From NCBI GenBank assembly GCA_023665245.1, contig JAMPEH010000051.1, forward strand, positions 1-12,792: a stretch of 12,792 nucleotides of DNA. The letters run 5' to 3'. The stretch comes from Muribaculaceae bacterium (GTDB lineage Bacteria > Pseudomonadota > Alphaproteobacteria > Rs-D84). Shown piece after piece: positions 6,535 to 12,792 of the stretch (position 1 is its first letter; each line of letters opens with the position of its first letter). The notes under the pieces were generated by a model. The model worked only from the letters and a program-made list of their open reading frames with translations. It ran no database searches and was not told where the DNA came from. The position numbers were made by a program, and so were the translations under genes.

Positions 6535-7518
6535 ATGTATTCATTCCTCTATAATCAGCAGACCCACACATATCATGATGTCTACGGTGGAATATATATC
6601 AACTCCGCAGCAGACTTCGACAGGTTTTGGCTGAACTTCTACAACTCAATGAAAGGCGCAAAATGCCCGGCATTGGATTGCCTTGAAATGGACATCGAAG
6701 ATTATGAGGCAATGAGATTTGAGCGAATGTACGGAGTGTGGAGAGATGAGCCTTTCCTCGGAGAAACCATCAGCGATGAGACGGTGAAGACACTGCGGTC
6801 GTTCCGCAGACTCGCGGCCAAGAAAAACATAAACGGCGAGGAGATATTCACTCTTCTTCAGGAAAACAATCCTCATGAACACGGGTTTTATGACGACATA
6901 AACTCGACGAAGGGAGATGACTACTGGAAGTTTCAGGACAATTGCTTCCGCATTGCCAAACTCATAGGCAAAGTCAAATTCTATGACTATTACATCAAAA
7001 ATGAGGCAGATGTCGCTGACTGTTATGACGATCTCCTTGACACATACGAGCTGGAGTATCATTTCTTCGACGCGGAACAGCAACTCATAGACCATTACCT
7101 CGGTGACAAACGCCCCAAGGACAAGACACCAATAACAGCCGATGACCTGCACTTCTTCGATGTTCATTGGATGCTTCACTGGCTGGAATATTTCCGTGAC
7201 GAGCATGACCTCGACGAATACTGCCGGCTCCAAATGCTGGAGGGGGCTGACATCACTCCCAACTGGTATCGCAGGGTAGAGAAATTCCGGTTCACCGACA
7301 AAGCCATAGCCATGACGGGCGAACCCTCCAAAGAATATCCTGCAAAAGACCTTCTTGAACAAATTGAAAGTTGGTCAAAGACATACGAGAACTATCTCAA
7401 ACTACGGAAATCGCATGGGTCAATATCCCCCGATGAACTCAAAGAGGAAAAGAAGAACCTCAAGAAGTTCCGCAAACAGTTCGCCGTAATGTACGCCTTC
7501 TACTCCCAAAGCAAGTAA
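6535..7518 (+). CDS. Unrecognised 327-aa acidic, aromatic-rich protein
   Basis: The start is taken at the ATG at 6535; a TTG two codons earlier lies in the repeat. I recognise no family. The protein is rich in Asp/Glu and Tyr/Phe/Trp (DDYWKFQDNCFRIAKL; DLHFFDVHWMLHWLEYFRDEHDLDEY), has no signal peptide or membrane span, and ends with a Lys-rich helical segment (SPDELKEEKKNLKKFRKQF). This suggests a soluble helical protein, perhaps a binding or regulatory partner. Base use is like that of the neighbouring upxY cluster, unlike the AT-rich genes downstream. The gap to the next gene is 8 nt, so they are probably co-translated. Confidence 0.72.
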   Translation: MYSFLYNQQTHTYHDVYGGIYINSAADFDRFWLNFYNSMKGAKCPALDCLEMDIEDYEAMRFERMYGVWRDEPFLGETISDETVKTLRSFRRLAAKKNINGEEIFTLLQENNPHEHGFYDDINSTKGDDYWKFQDNCFRIAKLIGKVKFYDYYIKNEADVADCYDDLLDTYELEYHFFDAEQQLIDHYLGDKRPKDKTPITADDLHFFDVHWMLHWLEYFRDEHDLDEYCRLQMLEGADITPNWYRRVEKFRFTDKAIAMTGEPSKEYPAKDLLEQIESWSKTYENYLKLRKSHGSISPDELKEEKKNLKKFRKQFAVMYAFYSQSK

Positions 7519-7526
7519 CATCAGCA

Positions 7527-8096
7527 ATGACAACAATCGAAGAAACATACAACCAGTGGCGTACTTCGCTCAAGAATCCCGATGACAGTCTCTTCTACTA
7601 TCATCCAAGTCTTGAGCGCATCCTTCTCGGATTTGCTATTTTCGTGATAGCATCTCGTCCTTTATTTCAGAAACTTGGCAAAGCCGAAGCTCTGAAACTT
7701 ATGCAAATTTATGCCATTGGATTGGTAACAGCTTGGATAGACGAGGACGATGAAGCCTTCGAGACAATGTTCAAGGCCACAATGCCGGTGGCAGAGGCAT
7801 ACGTAATCGTAGGACAGTCATTCGCAAAAGAATATCCGTCCAAAGCAAAGACAATCCGTGCCATTCAGAACCTATACGGAGTCTCCGTCAGCATAGCCGG
7901 CGACATGTCTGATGAAAAGGCAGAAGAACTCCTCGACGATCTCTCCACCGACGGAAACCAACTCTACTCCGACAAAATCACCGCCCTCTCCTCCAACCTC
8001 CTCTTCCTCACCCGCCAATACGGCATCGACATTCCTCCTCGCCTTCTAAATACTCTTAATGATCCATATACATTCTCGTACCCATATTTTCATTAA
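7527..8096 (+). CDS. Unrecognised 189-aa protein at the edge of the AT-rich cassette
   Basis: It starts 8 nt after the preceding gene. No family is recognised. The sequence is helical with a hydrophobic stretch at about 30-42 (ERILLGFAIFVIA), which is short for a membrane span, and an acidic middle (TAWIDEDDEAFETMFKA). Up to about codon 172 the base use matches the upxY cluster. The last codons (NDPYTFSYPYFH) fall in DNA that turns abruptly AT-rich, so the original 3' end may have been replaced when the downstream cassette was acquired. That is inference; a homologue with a different C-terminus would confirm it. Confidence 0.7.
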   Translation: MTTIEETYNQWRTSLKNPDDSLFYYHPSLERILLGFAIFVIASRPLFQKLGKAEALKLMQIYAIGLVTAWIDEDDEAFETMFKATMPVAEAYVIVGQSFAKEYPSKAKTIRAIQNLYGVSVSIAGDMSDEKAEELLDDLSTDGNQLYSDKITALSSNLLFLTRQYGIDIPPRLLNTLNDPYTFSYPYFH

Positions 8097-8136
8097 AAAG
8101 TGCATATTCATTAAATTAACTTAAAATGCAACTCCA

Positions 8137-9159
8137 ATGAAAGAACCTAAAACTACCATATTTCTAAGTTGGTCTGGTCCGCAAAGTAAGGAATTAGCAA
8201 TCATCCTCAAGGATTTTCTATGCAAAGTGTTTGACTTCCAAATAAATTCAATTTTCCTATCAACAAGAGACATAAATGGTAATTTGGGAGGGTGGTTTGA
8301 AACTATAAGAATTAAGGCATCTGAATCTGTAATATTTCTTCCGTGTATTACGCAAGAGAATGCTACTGCTCCGTGGCTTCATTTTGAAACAGGTATTGGT
8401 TCTTATATTTCACAAGAAAAAATGGTTCATAATTTAATTATTCCCATTCTTTTTAATCTCAAAATTAAGGATCTAAATCCAAGATGGAGAATGTTTACAC
8501 ATCATGAAATCACGGATTCAGAAGAAGGCTTTCACATGATGTTAAAGAAAATCGTGTTTCAGATAGATGCATTTTTATATAAAAATTCTCACAACCTCTT
8601 AGAACATCAAATAACTTATAACCCGTTAAATTATCGGTCATCAGAAGATCCTCGTATAAATAAATTATGCGGAGATGAGATAAAAAATACATCTGAAAAA
8701 TTGGAAATTATTAGCAGAAAATATTCTTCTCATGATTATTTTATATCGCGTCCTATGAAAGCAGTGAGTATTAAGCAATCCAAACTCTTAAGCAAAATAA
8801 TTAGGGAACTTGAAAACAATCTAAGTGCAAATATTAACTACGCAGGTAAAGAATCAGATTTTGGGGAGAATATATCAGCCTATAGAATCGGAACGATAAG
8901 AAGATGTAACGTCTTTATTTTGATTTACCCCAAAACAGATTATAATCCCGTTCCAGCAAGTAGTTGCCTAATTGAGTTAGGAGCAGCAATCGCTGAACAT
9001 AAGCGCATAATTCTAATTGTGGAAAAAAATGCATTAAAGCCGGGTTTCTTTGAAGATCTTAAGGAGTCTATTGCCGAGTATTACGAATACACGAATAATA
9101 AAAGTTTAAAACAAATATTAACAGAGATCATAAACGAAGATAAAGATTGCTATGAGTAA
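8137..9159 (+). CDS. TIR-domain protein with C-terminal nucleoside-deoxyribosyltransferase-like domain
   Basis: Product of 340 aa with no signal peptide. Residues about 6-150 resemble bacterial TIR domains: TIFLSWSG (7-14), an IFLSTRDI strand with following Gly-rich turn (NLGGWFETI), and APWLHFETGIG (78-88), with Glu84 in the place of the catalytic/pocket Glu of the SPWLxFExG family. Such domains in bacterial immunity cleave NAD+ or make cyclic ADP-ribose signals. After a linker, residues about 198-337 look like a second Rossmann-type domain: YFISRPM (201-207), RCNVFILIYP (256-265) and ASSCLIELGAAIAEHKRIILIVEK (274-297). This resembles nucleoside 2-deoxyribosyltransferase or related nucleotide-sensing folds, with Glu280 in the ELGxA motif. 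Its stop overlaps the kinase start by 8 nt. The DNA is markedly AT-rich compared with both flanks, indicating transfer. No promoter of its own was seen. The TIR call is fairly sure; the second domain is tentative. Confidence 0.75.
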   Translation: MKEPKTTIFLSWSGPQSKELAIILKDFLCKVFDFQINSIFLSTRDINGNLGGWFETIRIKASESVIFLPCITQENATAPWLHFETGIGSYISQEKMVHNLIIPILFNLKIKDLNPRWRMFTHHEITDSEEGFHMMLKKIVFQIDAFLYKNSHNLLEHQITYNPLNYRSSEDPRINKLCGDEIKNTSEKLEIISRKYSSHDYFISRPMKAVSIKQSKLLSKIIRELENNLSANINYAGKESDFGENISAYRIGTIRRCNVFILIYPKTDYNPVPASSCLIELGAAIAEHKRIILIVEKNALKPGFFEDLKESIAEYYEYTNNKSLKQILTEIINEDKDCYE

Positions 9160-9763
9160 TAAACCTTATATTCTATTTTCAGGAGCTACTGGAGTTGGTA
9201 AAAGTACAGTGATAGAAAATATTTCTTATAATTTCAAATCATATGATTTGTACACAGATCCCTATGAAGGGAATCCATTCATTACTGACGCATACAACAA
9301 GAATAATTACGTTTTTCAATCACAAGTATACTTCCTAAAAGAATTTATTAAGATACATAAGTCCATTAATGCAAGCAAAAAAATTGTACTGCAAGAAAGA
9401 AGTATTTTTGAATCCGTAAATATATTTTGCAAGTTATTTCAAGCAAACAACATCATTACAAATGATGAGTTTGTATTAATTAAAGAATTAGCAGATATAG
9501 CAACAAGTGAATATAGGAATCCAACGTTGATTCTATACTTTCAGGCTTCTCCTGAAAATATAGTTGAACGTGTTAATTTGAGAAATCGCGAATTTGAAAG
9601 TAACATTAATATGGCATTTATTAAATCTCAATGCTTATTGTATGAAAATTGGTTATGCTATATGAAAAATAATTCAAACGTAAATATTGAAATTGTAGAT
9701 GCCAATAAATCTCCACAAGATATTTCAAAAATAACAGAAAGCATAATTTCAAAATACTTATAA
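9152..9763 (+). CDS. Deoxynucleoside-kinase-like protein paired with the TIR protein
   Basis: Product of 203 aa, near the usual length for dNK-family kinases. It has P-loop GATGVGKST (11-19), EGNPFITDAYNK (39-50), QSQVYFLKEF (56-65) with the substrate-side Gln pattern, QERSIFES (81-88) in the place of the D/E-R-S catalytic motif, PTLILYFQASPENIVERV (124-141), and an Arg-rich lid RVNLRNREFE (140-149). This order is that of the deoxyguanosine/deoxyadenosine kinase group, which phosphorylates deoxynucleosides to monophosphates in the cytosol. The start ATG lies within the last codons of the TIR gene (8-nt overlap), implying translational coupling and a shared function. It is AT-rich like its partner. 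A general salvage role is possible, but the overlap with a TIR gene suggests a specialised role in nucleotide signalling or defence. Substrate cannot be read from sequence. Confidence 0.78.
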   Translation: MSNKPYILFSGATGVGKSTVIENISYNFKSYDLYTDPYEGNPFITDAYNKNNYVFQSQVYFLKEFIKIHKSINASKKIVLQERSIFESVNIFCKLFQANNIITNDEFVLIKELADIATSEYRNPTLILYFQASPENIVERVNLRNREFESNINMAFIKSQCLLYENWLCYMKNNSNVNIEIVDANKSPQDISKITESIISKYL

Positions 9764-9801
9764 AAATCGCGAGATTACTAAAGATTGGTATATCACAAGT
9801 T

Positions 9802-10953
9802 ATGAAAAAGATAATGTTAGTTTTTGGGACTCGTCCGGAAGCCATCAAGATGGCTCCTCTTGTCAAAGAGTTCCAGAAACATCCTGAAAAATTTGAGACA
9901 ATTGTATGTGTTACAGGTCAACATCGTCAGATGCTTGACCAAGTGCTGACAATCTTCGATATCAAACCGGACTATGACCTTAATATTATGAAACAAGGTC
10001 AGGATTTATATGATGTGACAGCCCGCGTACTGACAGGAATGCGAGATGTCCTTGAAGAAGCGAAACCGGATGTTGTGCTTGTTCACGGAGACACAACTAC
10101 ATCCACCGCTGCGGCTCTTGCTGCCTTCTACAAGCAGATTCCTGTGGGACATGTGGAGGCTGGTCTGCGCACACATAACATCTATTCCCCTTGGCCGGAA
10201 GAGATGAACCGTCAGATTACAGGACGTATCGCAACTTACGACTTTGCTCCGACTCCGCTCAGCCGTCAGAATCTTCTTCAAGAGAATGTTTCAGAGGATA
10301 AGATAATTGTAACTGGTAATACTGTTATAGATGCGCTCTACTGGGTAGTCGATAAAATCAAGAATAATCTCGAACTTGATGATGACCTGAAACAGATTCT
10401 CAAAGATGCAGGATATGACACTGACAGATTGACGGATGGCAAGAAACTTGTGCTTATAACCGGTCACCGTCGTGAGAATTTTGGAGTTGGTTTTATCTCA
10501 ATGTGTAAGGCAATCAAAGCACTCACTGAGAAATATCCGGATGTTGACTTCGTATATCCGATGCATCTCAATCCTAATGTTCGCAAGCCGATACATGAAG
10601 TCTTCGGAGAGGATCTTGAAGGTCTTGGAAATATGTTTTTCATCGAACCGTTGGAATACCTTTCTTTCGTATATCTTATGGAAAAATCAAACATTGTTCT
10701 TACAGATAGCGGAGGTATTCAAGAAGAGGCCCCCGGACTCGGCAAACCGGTCCTCGTAATGCGCGATACAACCGAACGACCGGAGGCTCTTGAGGCCGGT
10801 ACAGTTAAACTTGTCGGCACAAGCTATGACAAGATTGTCAATGAAGTATCTAAACTTCTTGATGATGAGAAATACTACGATATAATGTCTAAGGCAGTCA
10901 ATCCCTATGGAGATGGCCTTGCATGTGGCAGAATTGTAAAACACTTGGAATAA
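9802..10953 (+). CDS. wecB: UDP-N-acetylglucosamine 2-epimerase (non-hydrolysing)
   Basis: Product of 383 aa, a normal length. It interconverts UDP-GlcNAc and UDP-ManNAc in the cytosol. Motifs: GTRPEAIKMAPL (9-20), VHGDTTT (94-100, with the Asp equivalent to the catalytic acidic residue), VEAGLRT (118-124), PEEMNRQ (132-138), TGHRREN (220-226), and DSGGIQEEAPGLGKPVL (302-318), the UDP-binding signature of the GT-B-like epimerases. It is followed 20 nt later by the dehydrogenase that consumes UDP-ManNAc, so the pair supplies UDP-ManNAcA for a capsule or exopolysaccharide. Base use returns to the moderate GC level of the left part of the window. The 38-nt gap upstream shows no clear promoter. 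Confidence 0.95.
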   Translation: MKKIMLVFGTRPEAIKMAPLVKEFQKHPEKFETIVCVTGQHRQMLDQVLTIFDIKPDYDLNIMKQGQDLYDVTARVLTGMRDVLEEAKPDVVLVHGDTTTSTAAALAAFYKQIPVGHVEAGLRTHNIYSPWPEEMNRQITGRIATYDFAPTPLSRQNLLQENVSEDKIIVTGNTVIDALYWVVDKIKNNLELDDDLKQILKDAGYDTDRLTDGKKLVLITGHRRENFGVGFISMCKAIKALTEKYPDVDFVYPMHLNPNVRKPIHEVFGEDLEGLGNMFFIEPLEYLSFVYLMEKSNIVLTDSGGIQEEAPGLGKPVLVMRDTTERPEALEAGTVKLVGTSYDKIVNEVSKLLDDEKYYDIMSKAVNPYGDGLACGRIVKHLE

Positions 10954-10973
10954 ATAATATATATATTGACAAT

Positions 10974-12194
10974 ATGGTTAATGTTATTGGCTTAGGATAC
11001 ATCGGCTTACCCACAGCCCTGATGATGGCTTCTCATGGCGTAGAGGTCGTTGGTACAGATTACAACAAGGAACTGGTTGCTACCCTCAATGCAGGTAAGA
11101 CCACTTTCAAAGAAGATGGTCTTGACGAATTGTTCCAACAGGCTCTTAAGGCTGGAATCAAATTTACCACAGAATATCAGAAGACAGATACATACATTAT
11201 TTCAGTTCCCACACCTTATGACAAATTCTCAAAAAAGGTAGATCCTTGCTATGTGGTTGCTGCTGTTAAGGATGTCATGAAGGTTTGCCCCAAGGGAGCA
11301 ACAGTCGTGATCGAGTCAACTGTATCTCCCGGTACCATTGACAAATTTGTACGTCCCGTGATTGAAGAGAATGGATTCACCATTGGAGAGGACATCAATC
11401 TTGTCCATGCTCCGGAAAGGATTATACCCGGAAATATGGTCTATGAACTTCTTCACAACAACCGTACAATCGGAGCTGACTCAAAGGAAATCGGAGAAAA
11501 AATAAAGAGATATTACGCAAGTTTCTGTCAAGGGGAAATCGTTGTAACAGATATCCGTACCGCAGAGATGACGAAGGTTGTGGAGAATACTTTCCGCGCT
11601 GTAAACATTGCCTTCGCCAATGAACTTTCACGCATATGTCGTCACGACAACATGGATGTGTATGAGATTATCAAGATCTGCAATATGCACCCTCGCGTGA
11701 ATATCCTTCAGCCCGGTCCTGGTGTGGGAGGTCACTGTATTTCTGTTGACCCATGGTTCCTTGTGGGTGATTATCCGCAATTGGCAAAGGTTATTGACGA
11801 GTCAATGAAGACAAACGATAGTCAGCCTACATTCGTCCTCAACCGCATCTATGAGATAATGAAGGAGAATGGCATAACGGATAATCGTCGTGTTGGTCTC
11901 TATGGATTGACTTACAAAGAAAATGTCGATGATTTCCGCGAATCCCCAACACTACAGATGCTTGAAGCTCAAGAGCGTCACCTTGCAAGACCCCTCAAAT
12001 GCTATGACCCTTTCATCAAGGAGGATATTGTGAAAAATCAATATCATGACCTTGACGAATTCCTTGAGGGAATAGATTTGGTTGTCATAATGGTAAAACA
12101 TGACCAGATAAAGCAGAACTGGGATAAACTCAAAGGCAAGGTAATTCTTGACTGCCACAACATTTGTCCTCTTGAAGGTGCATATCATATCTAA
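10974..12194 (+). CDS. wecC: UDP-N-acetyl-D-mannosamine dehydrogenase
   Basis: Product of 406 aa from the ATG at 10974, where the NAD-binding strand begins (MVNVIGLGYIGLP). An upstream in-frame ATG at 10923 lies inside wecB and adds a non-homologous leader. It performs the four-electron oxidation of UDP-ManNAc to UDP-ManNAcA using two NAD+. Motifs: GLGYIGLPTA (6-15), ISVPTP (76-81), IESTVSPGT (113-121), HAPER (145-149), AEMTKVVENTFRAVNIAFANE (197-217), and GVGGHCISVDPWF (250-262) with catalytic Cys255. The C-terminal domain is complete (GLTYKENVDDFRESP, then YDPF). It probably forms a complex or channel with the adjacent epimerase in the precursor pathway of the polysaccharide. Confidence 0.95.
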   Translation: MVNVIGLGYIGLPTALMMASHGVEVVGTDYNKELVATLNAGKTTFKEDGLDELFQQALKAGIKFTTEYQKTDTYIISVPTPYDKFSKKVDPCYVVAAVKDVMKVCPKGATVVIESTVSPGTIDKFVRPVIEENGFTIGEDINLVHAPERIIPGNMVYELLHNNRTIGADSKEIGEKIKRYYASFCQGEIVVTDIRTAEMTKVVENTFRAVNIAFANELSRICRHDNMDVYEIIKICNMHPRVNILQPGPGVGGHCISVDPWFLVGDYPQLAKVIDESMKTNDSQPTFVLNRIYEIMKENGITDNRRVGLYGLTYKENVDDFRESPTLQMLEAQERHLARPLKCYDPFIKEDIVKNQYHDLDEFLEGIDLVVIMVKHDQIKQNWDKLKGKVILDCHNICPLEGAYHI

Positions 12195-12239
12195 ATATGT
12201 TTTCAAACAAATTGATTAAATAACAGTCGCATGTATATC

Positions 12240-12271
12240 GACCCATAATTATAAAATGATAGTTATGGGTC
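12240..12271. other. Strong hairpin between wecC and the acyltransferase gene
   Basis: GACCCATAATTAT (12240-12252) pairs with ATAGTTATGGGTC (12259-12271): 13 bp with one G.T wobble and a 6-nt loop AAAATG. There is no T-run on either side, so it is not a standard intrinsic terminator. It could stabilise an mRNA end, act as a pause site that the UpxY-like antiterminator overrides, or be a protein-binding operator. It lies where the sequence turns AT-rich again. Confidence 0.5.
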
Positions 12272-12296
12272 ACAAACATGTTATACTACAAATTAC

Positions 12297-12751
12297 ATGC
12301 AATCACGGAATATTACATTTGATATAATAAAATTTTTTGCAATATTTTGTGTAGTATGGGGACATTGCATACAACACTTATTGTCGTCTGAATATTGGGA
12401 AGAACCTATATATCGATATTTATATTCATTCCATATGCCTCTATTTATGATGGTAGCGGGATTTTTTGCTGCTAATATCGATAAGAATAAAACATTCTGG
12501 TCTTCTTTGACAACCAAGTTCAGACAACTAATTATACCCCTTCTATCTTCGTGTGTAATCATTTGTGCTTTAGATGTTTATGCAGAATCGGGGGGGGGTA
12601 TTTTTATCATCTTTATAAAAGTTTGTGGTTTCTTAAGTCCTTATTCATATGCAATGTTTTATATTTAACTGCAACTACAATCGTAGACAGTAGTATGAAC
12701 AAAAGAATATTACTAATTTTACTCTCATTGATTTTAACAATACTTCGTTAA
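12297..12751 (+). pseudogene. Acyltransferase-3 family membrane O-acetyltransferase, out of frame at a G tract
   Basis: From the ATG at 12297 the frame gives RNITFDIIKFFAIFCVVWGHC (His23 being the catalytic His of the family) and SFHMPLFMMVAGFF (44-57), the first two membrane helices of acyltransferase 3 proteins, which O-acetylate surface sugars. The frame passes a nine-G run (12590-12598) and stops at 12668. Family-like sequence resumes in another frame right after the run (YFYHLYKSLWFLKSLFICN) and extends to a stop at 12749-12751. A tract of 10 or 7 G would join the two. Even then only about 150 of the roughly 330-350 residues usual for the family are present, so a second lesion or the window edge cuts it. 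The low GC content suggests acquisition. Either phase-variable OFF or decayed; a homopolymer sequencing error is also possible. Confidence 0.7.
12590..12598 (+). repeat. Nine-G homopolymer inside the acyltransferase coding sequence
   Basis: This is an uninterrupted run of nine G in otherwise AT-rich DNA, exactly where the reading frame of the acyltransferase is lost. Such tracts change length by slipped-strand mispairing; a change of +1 or -2 restores the frame. Confidence 0.85.
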
Positions 12752-12792
12752 TTTTTGAATGAATCAGGCAGAATCTCGCACCCCGAAGAACA

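Noticed and set aside
6646..7362. 238-codon open frame on the minus strand
   Set aside because: It lies wholly within the 6535-7518 gene on the opposite strand, shows no recognisable family, and its composition is what the antisense of an acidic gene gives.
9152..9763. Thymidylate kinase or ABC-type ATPase
   Set aside because: The P-loop alone would allow it, but EGNPF, the QxQ segment, ERS and the Arg-rich lid in this order fit the deoxynucleoside kinase family; there is no ABC signature.
10923..10973. wecC start at 10923
   Set aside because: It would overlap wecB by 31 nt and add 17 residues before the NAD-binding strand that family members begin with.
1..12792. tRNA or rRNA genes
   Set aside because: No cloverleaf-like segment with TTCGANNC arm or conserved rRNA stretch was seen on either strand, including the gaps at 1666-1757, 2958-3381 and 12195-12296.

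Overview
The window looks like a chromosome segment of a gut Bacteroidales bacterium. The evidence is a Bacteroidetes-type conjugative-transposon tail (TraP/TraQ/lysozyme), a Bacteroides-family tyrosine recombinase, a UpxY/NusG-like antiterminator with a Bacteroides-style -7 box (TAnnTTTG), and the absence of obvious Shine-Dalgarno sequences. Muribaculaceae or Prevotella relatives are possible, but the sequence alone does not settle the genus. All recognisable genes are on the + strand.

Layout. (1) 1-1665: 3' end of a conjugative transfer operon, with the C-terminal part of a TraP-like primase, a TraQ/DUF3872 lipoprotein and a GH24-like lysozyme. (2) 1758-3239: a 399-aa tyrosine recombinase, its terminator, and a 187-bp module bounded by perfect 21-bp inverted repeats that holds a promoter pointing at the downstream genes. 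This is a phase-variable (invertible) promoter, read here in the ON orientation. (3) 3382-8096: a UpxY-like antiterminator with an unusually long C-terminal extension, followed by unrecognised genes. One carries an in-frame TGA and one is a truncated, frameshifted duplicate. A ~33-bp AATTCC-rich repeat occurs six times here, at gene borders and in frame inside genes. (4) 8137-9763: an AT-rich two-gene cassette, a TIR-domain protein with a second nucleoside-deoxyribosyltransferase-like half, overlapping by 8 nt a deoxynucleoside-kinase-like protein. It resembles a nucleotide-based defence or conflict module and is the most unusual part of the window. (5) 9802-12194: UDP-GlcNAc 2-epimerase (wecB) and UDP-ManNAc dehydrogenase (wecC), making UDP-ManNAcA for a surface polysaccharide. 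(6) 12297-end: an AT-rich acyltransferase-3 (O-acetyltransferase) gene out of frame at a nine-G tract, either phase-OFF or a pseudogene.

How it fits together (inference). The recombinase flips the promoter. When ON, transcription runs through a leader into upxY, whose product keeps polymerase moving through a long surface-polysaccharide operon. The TIR/kinase cassette lies inside that operon with no convincing promoter of its own, so it may be switched together with the capsule.
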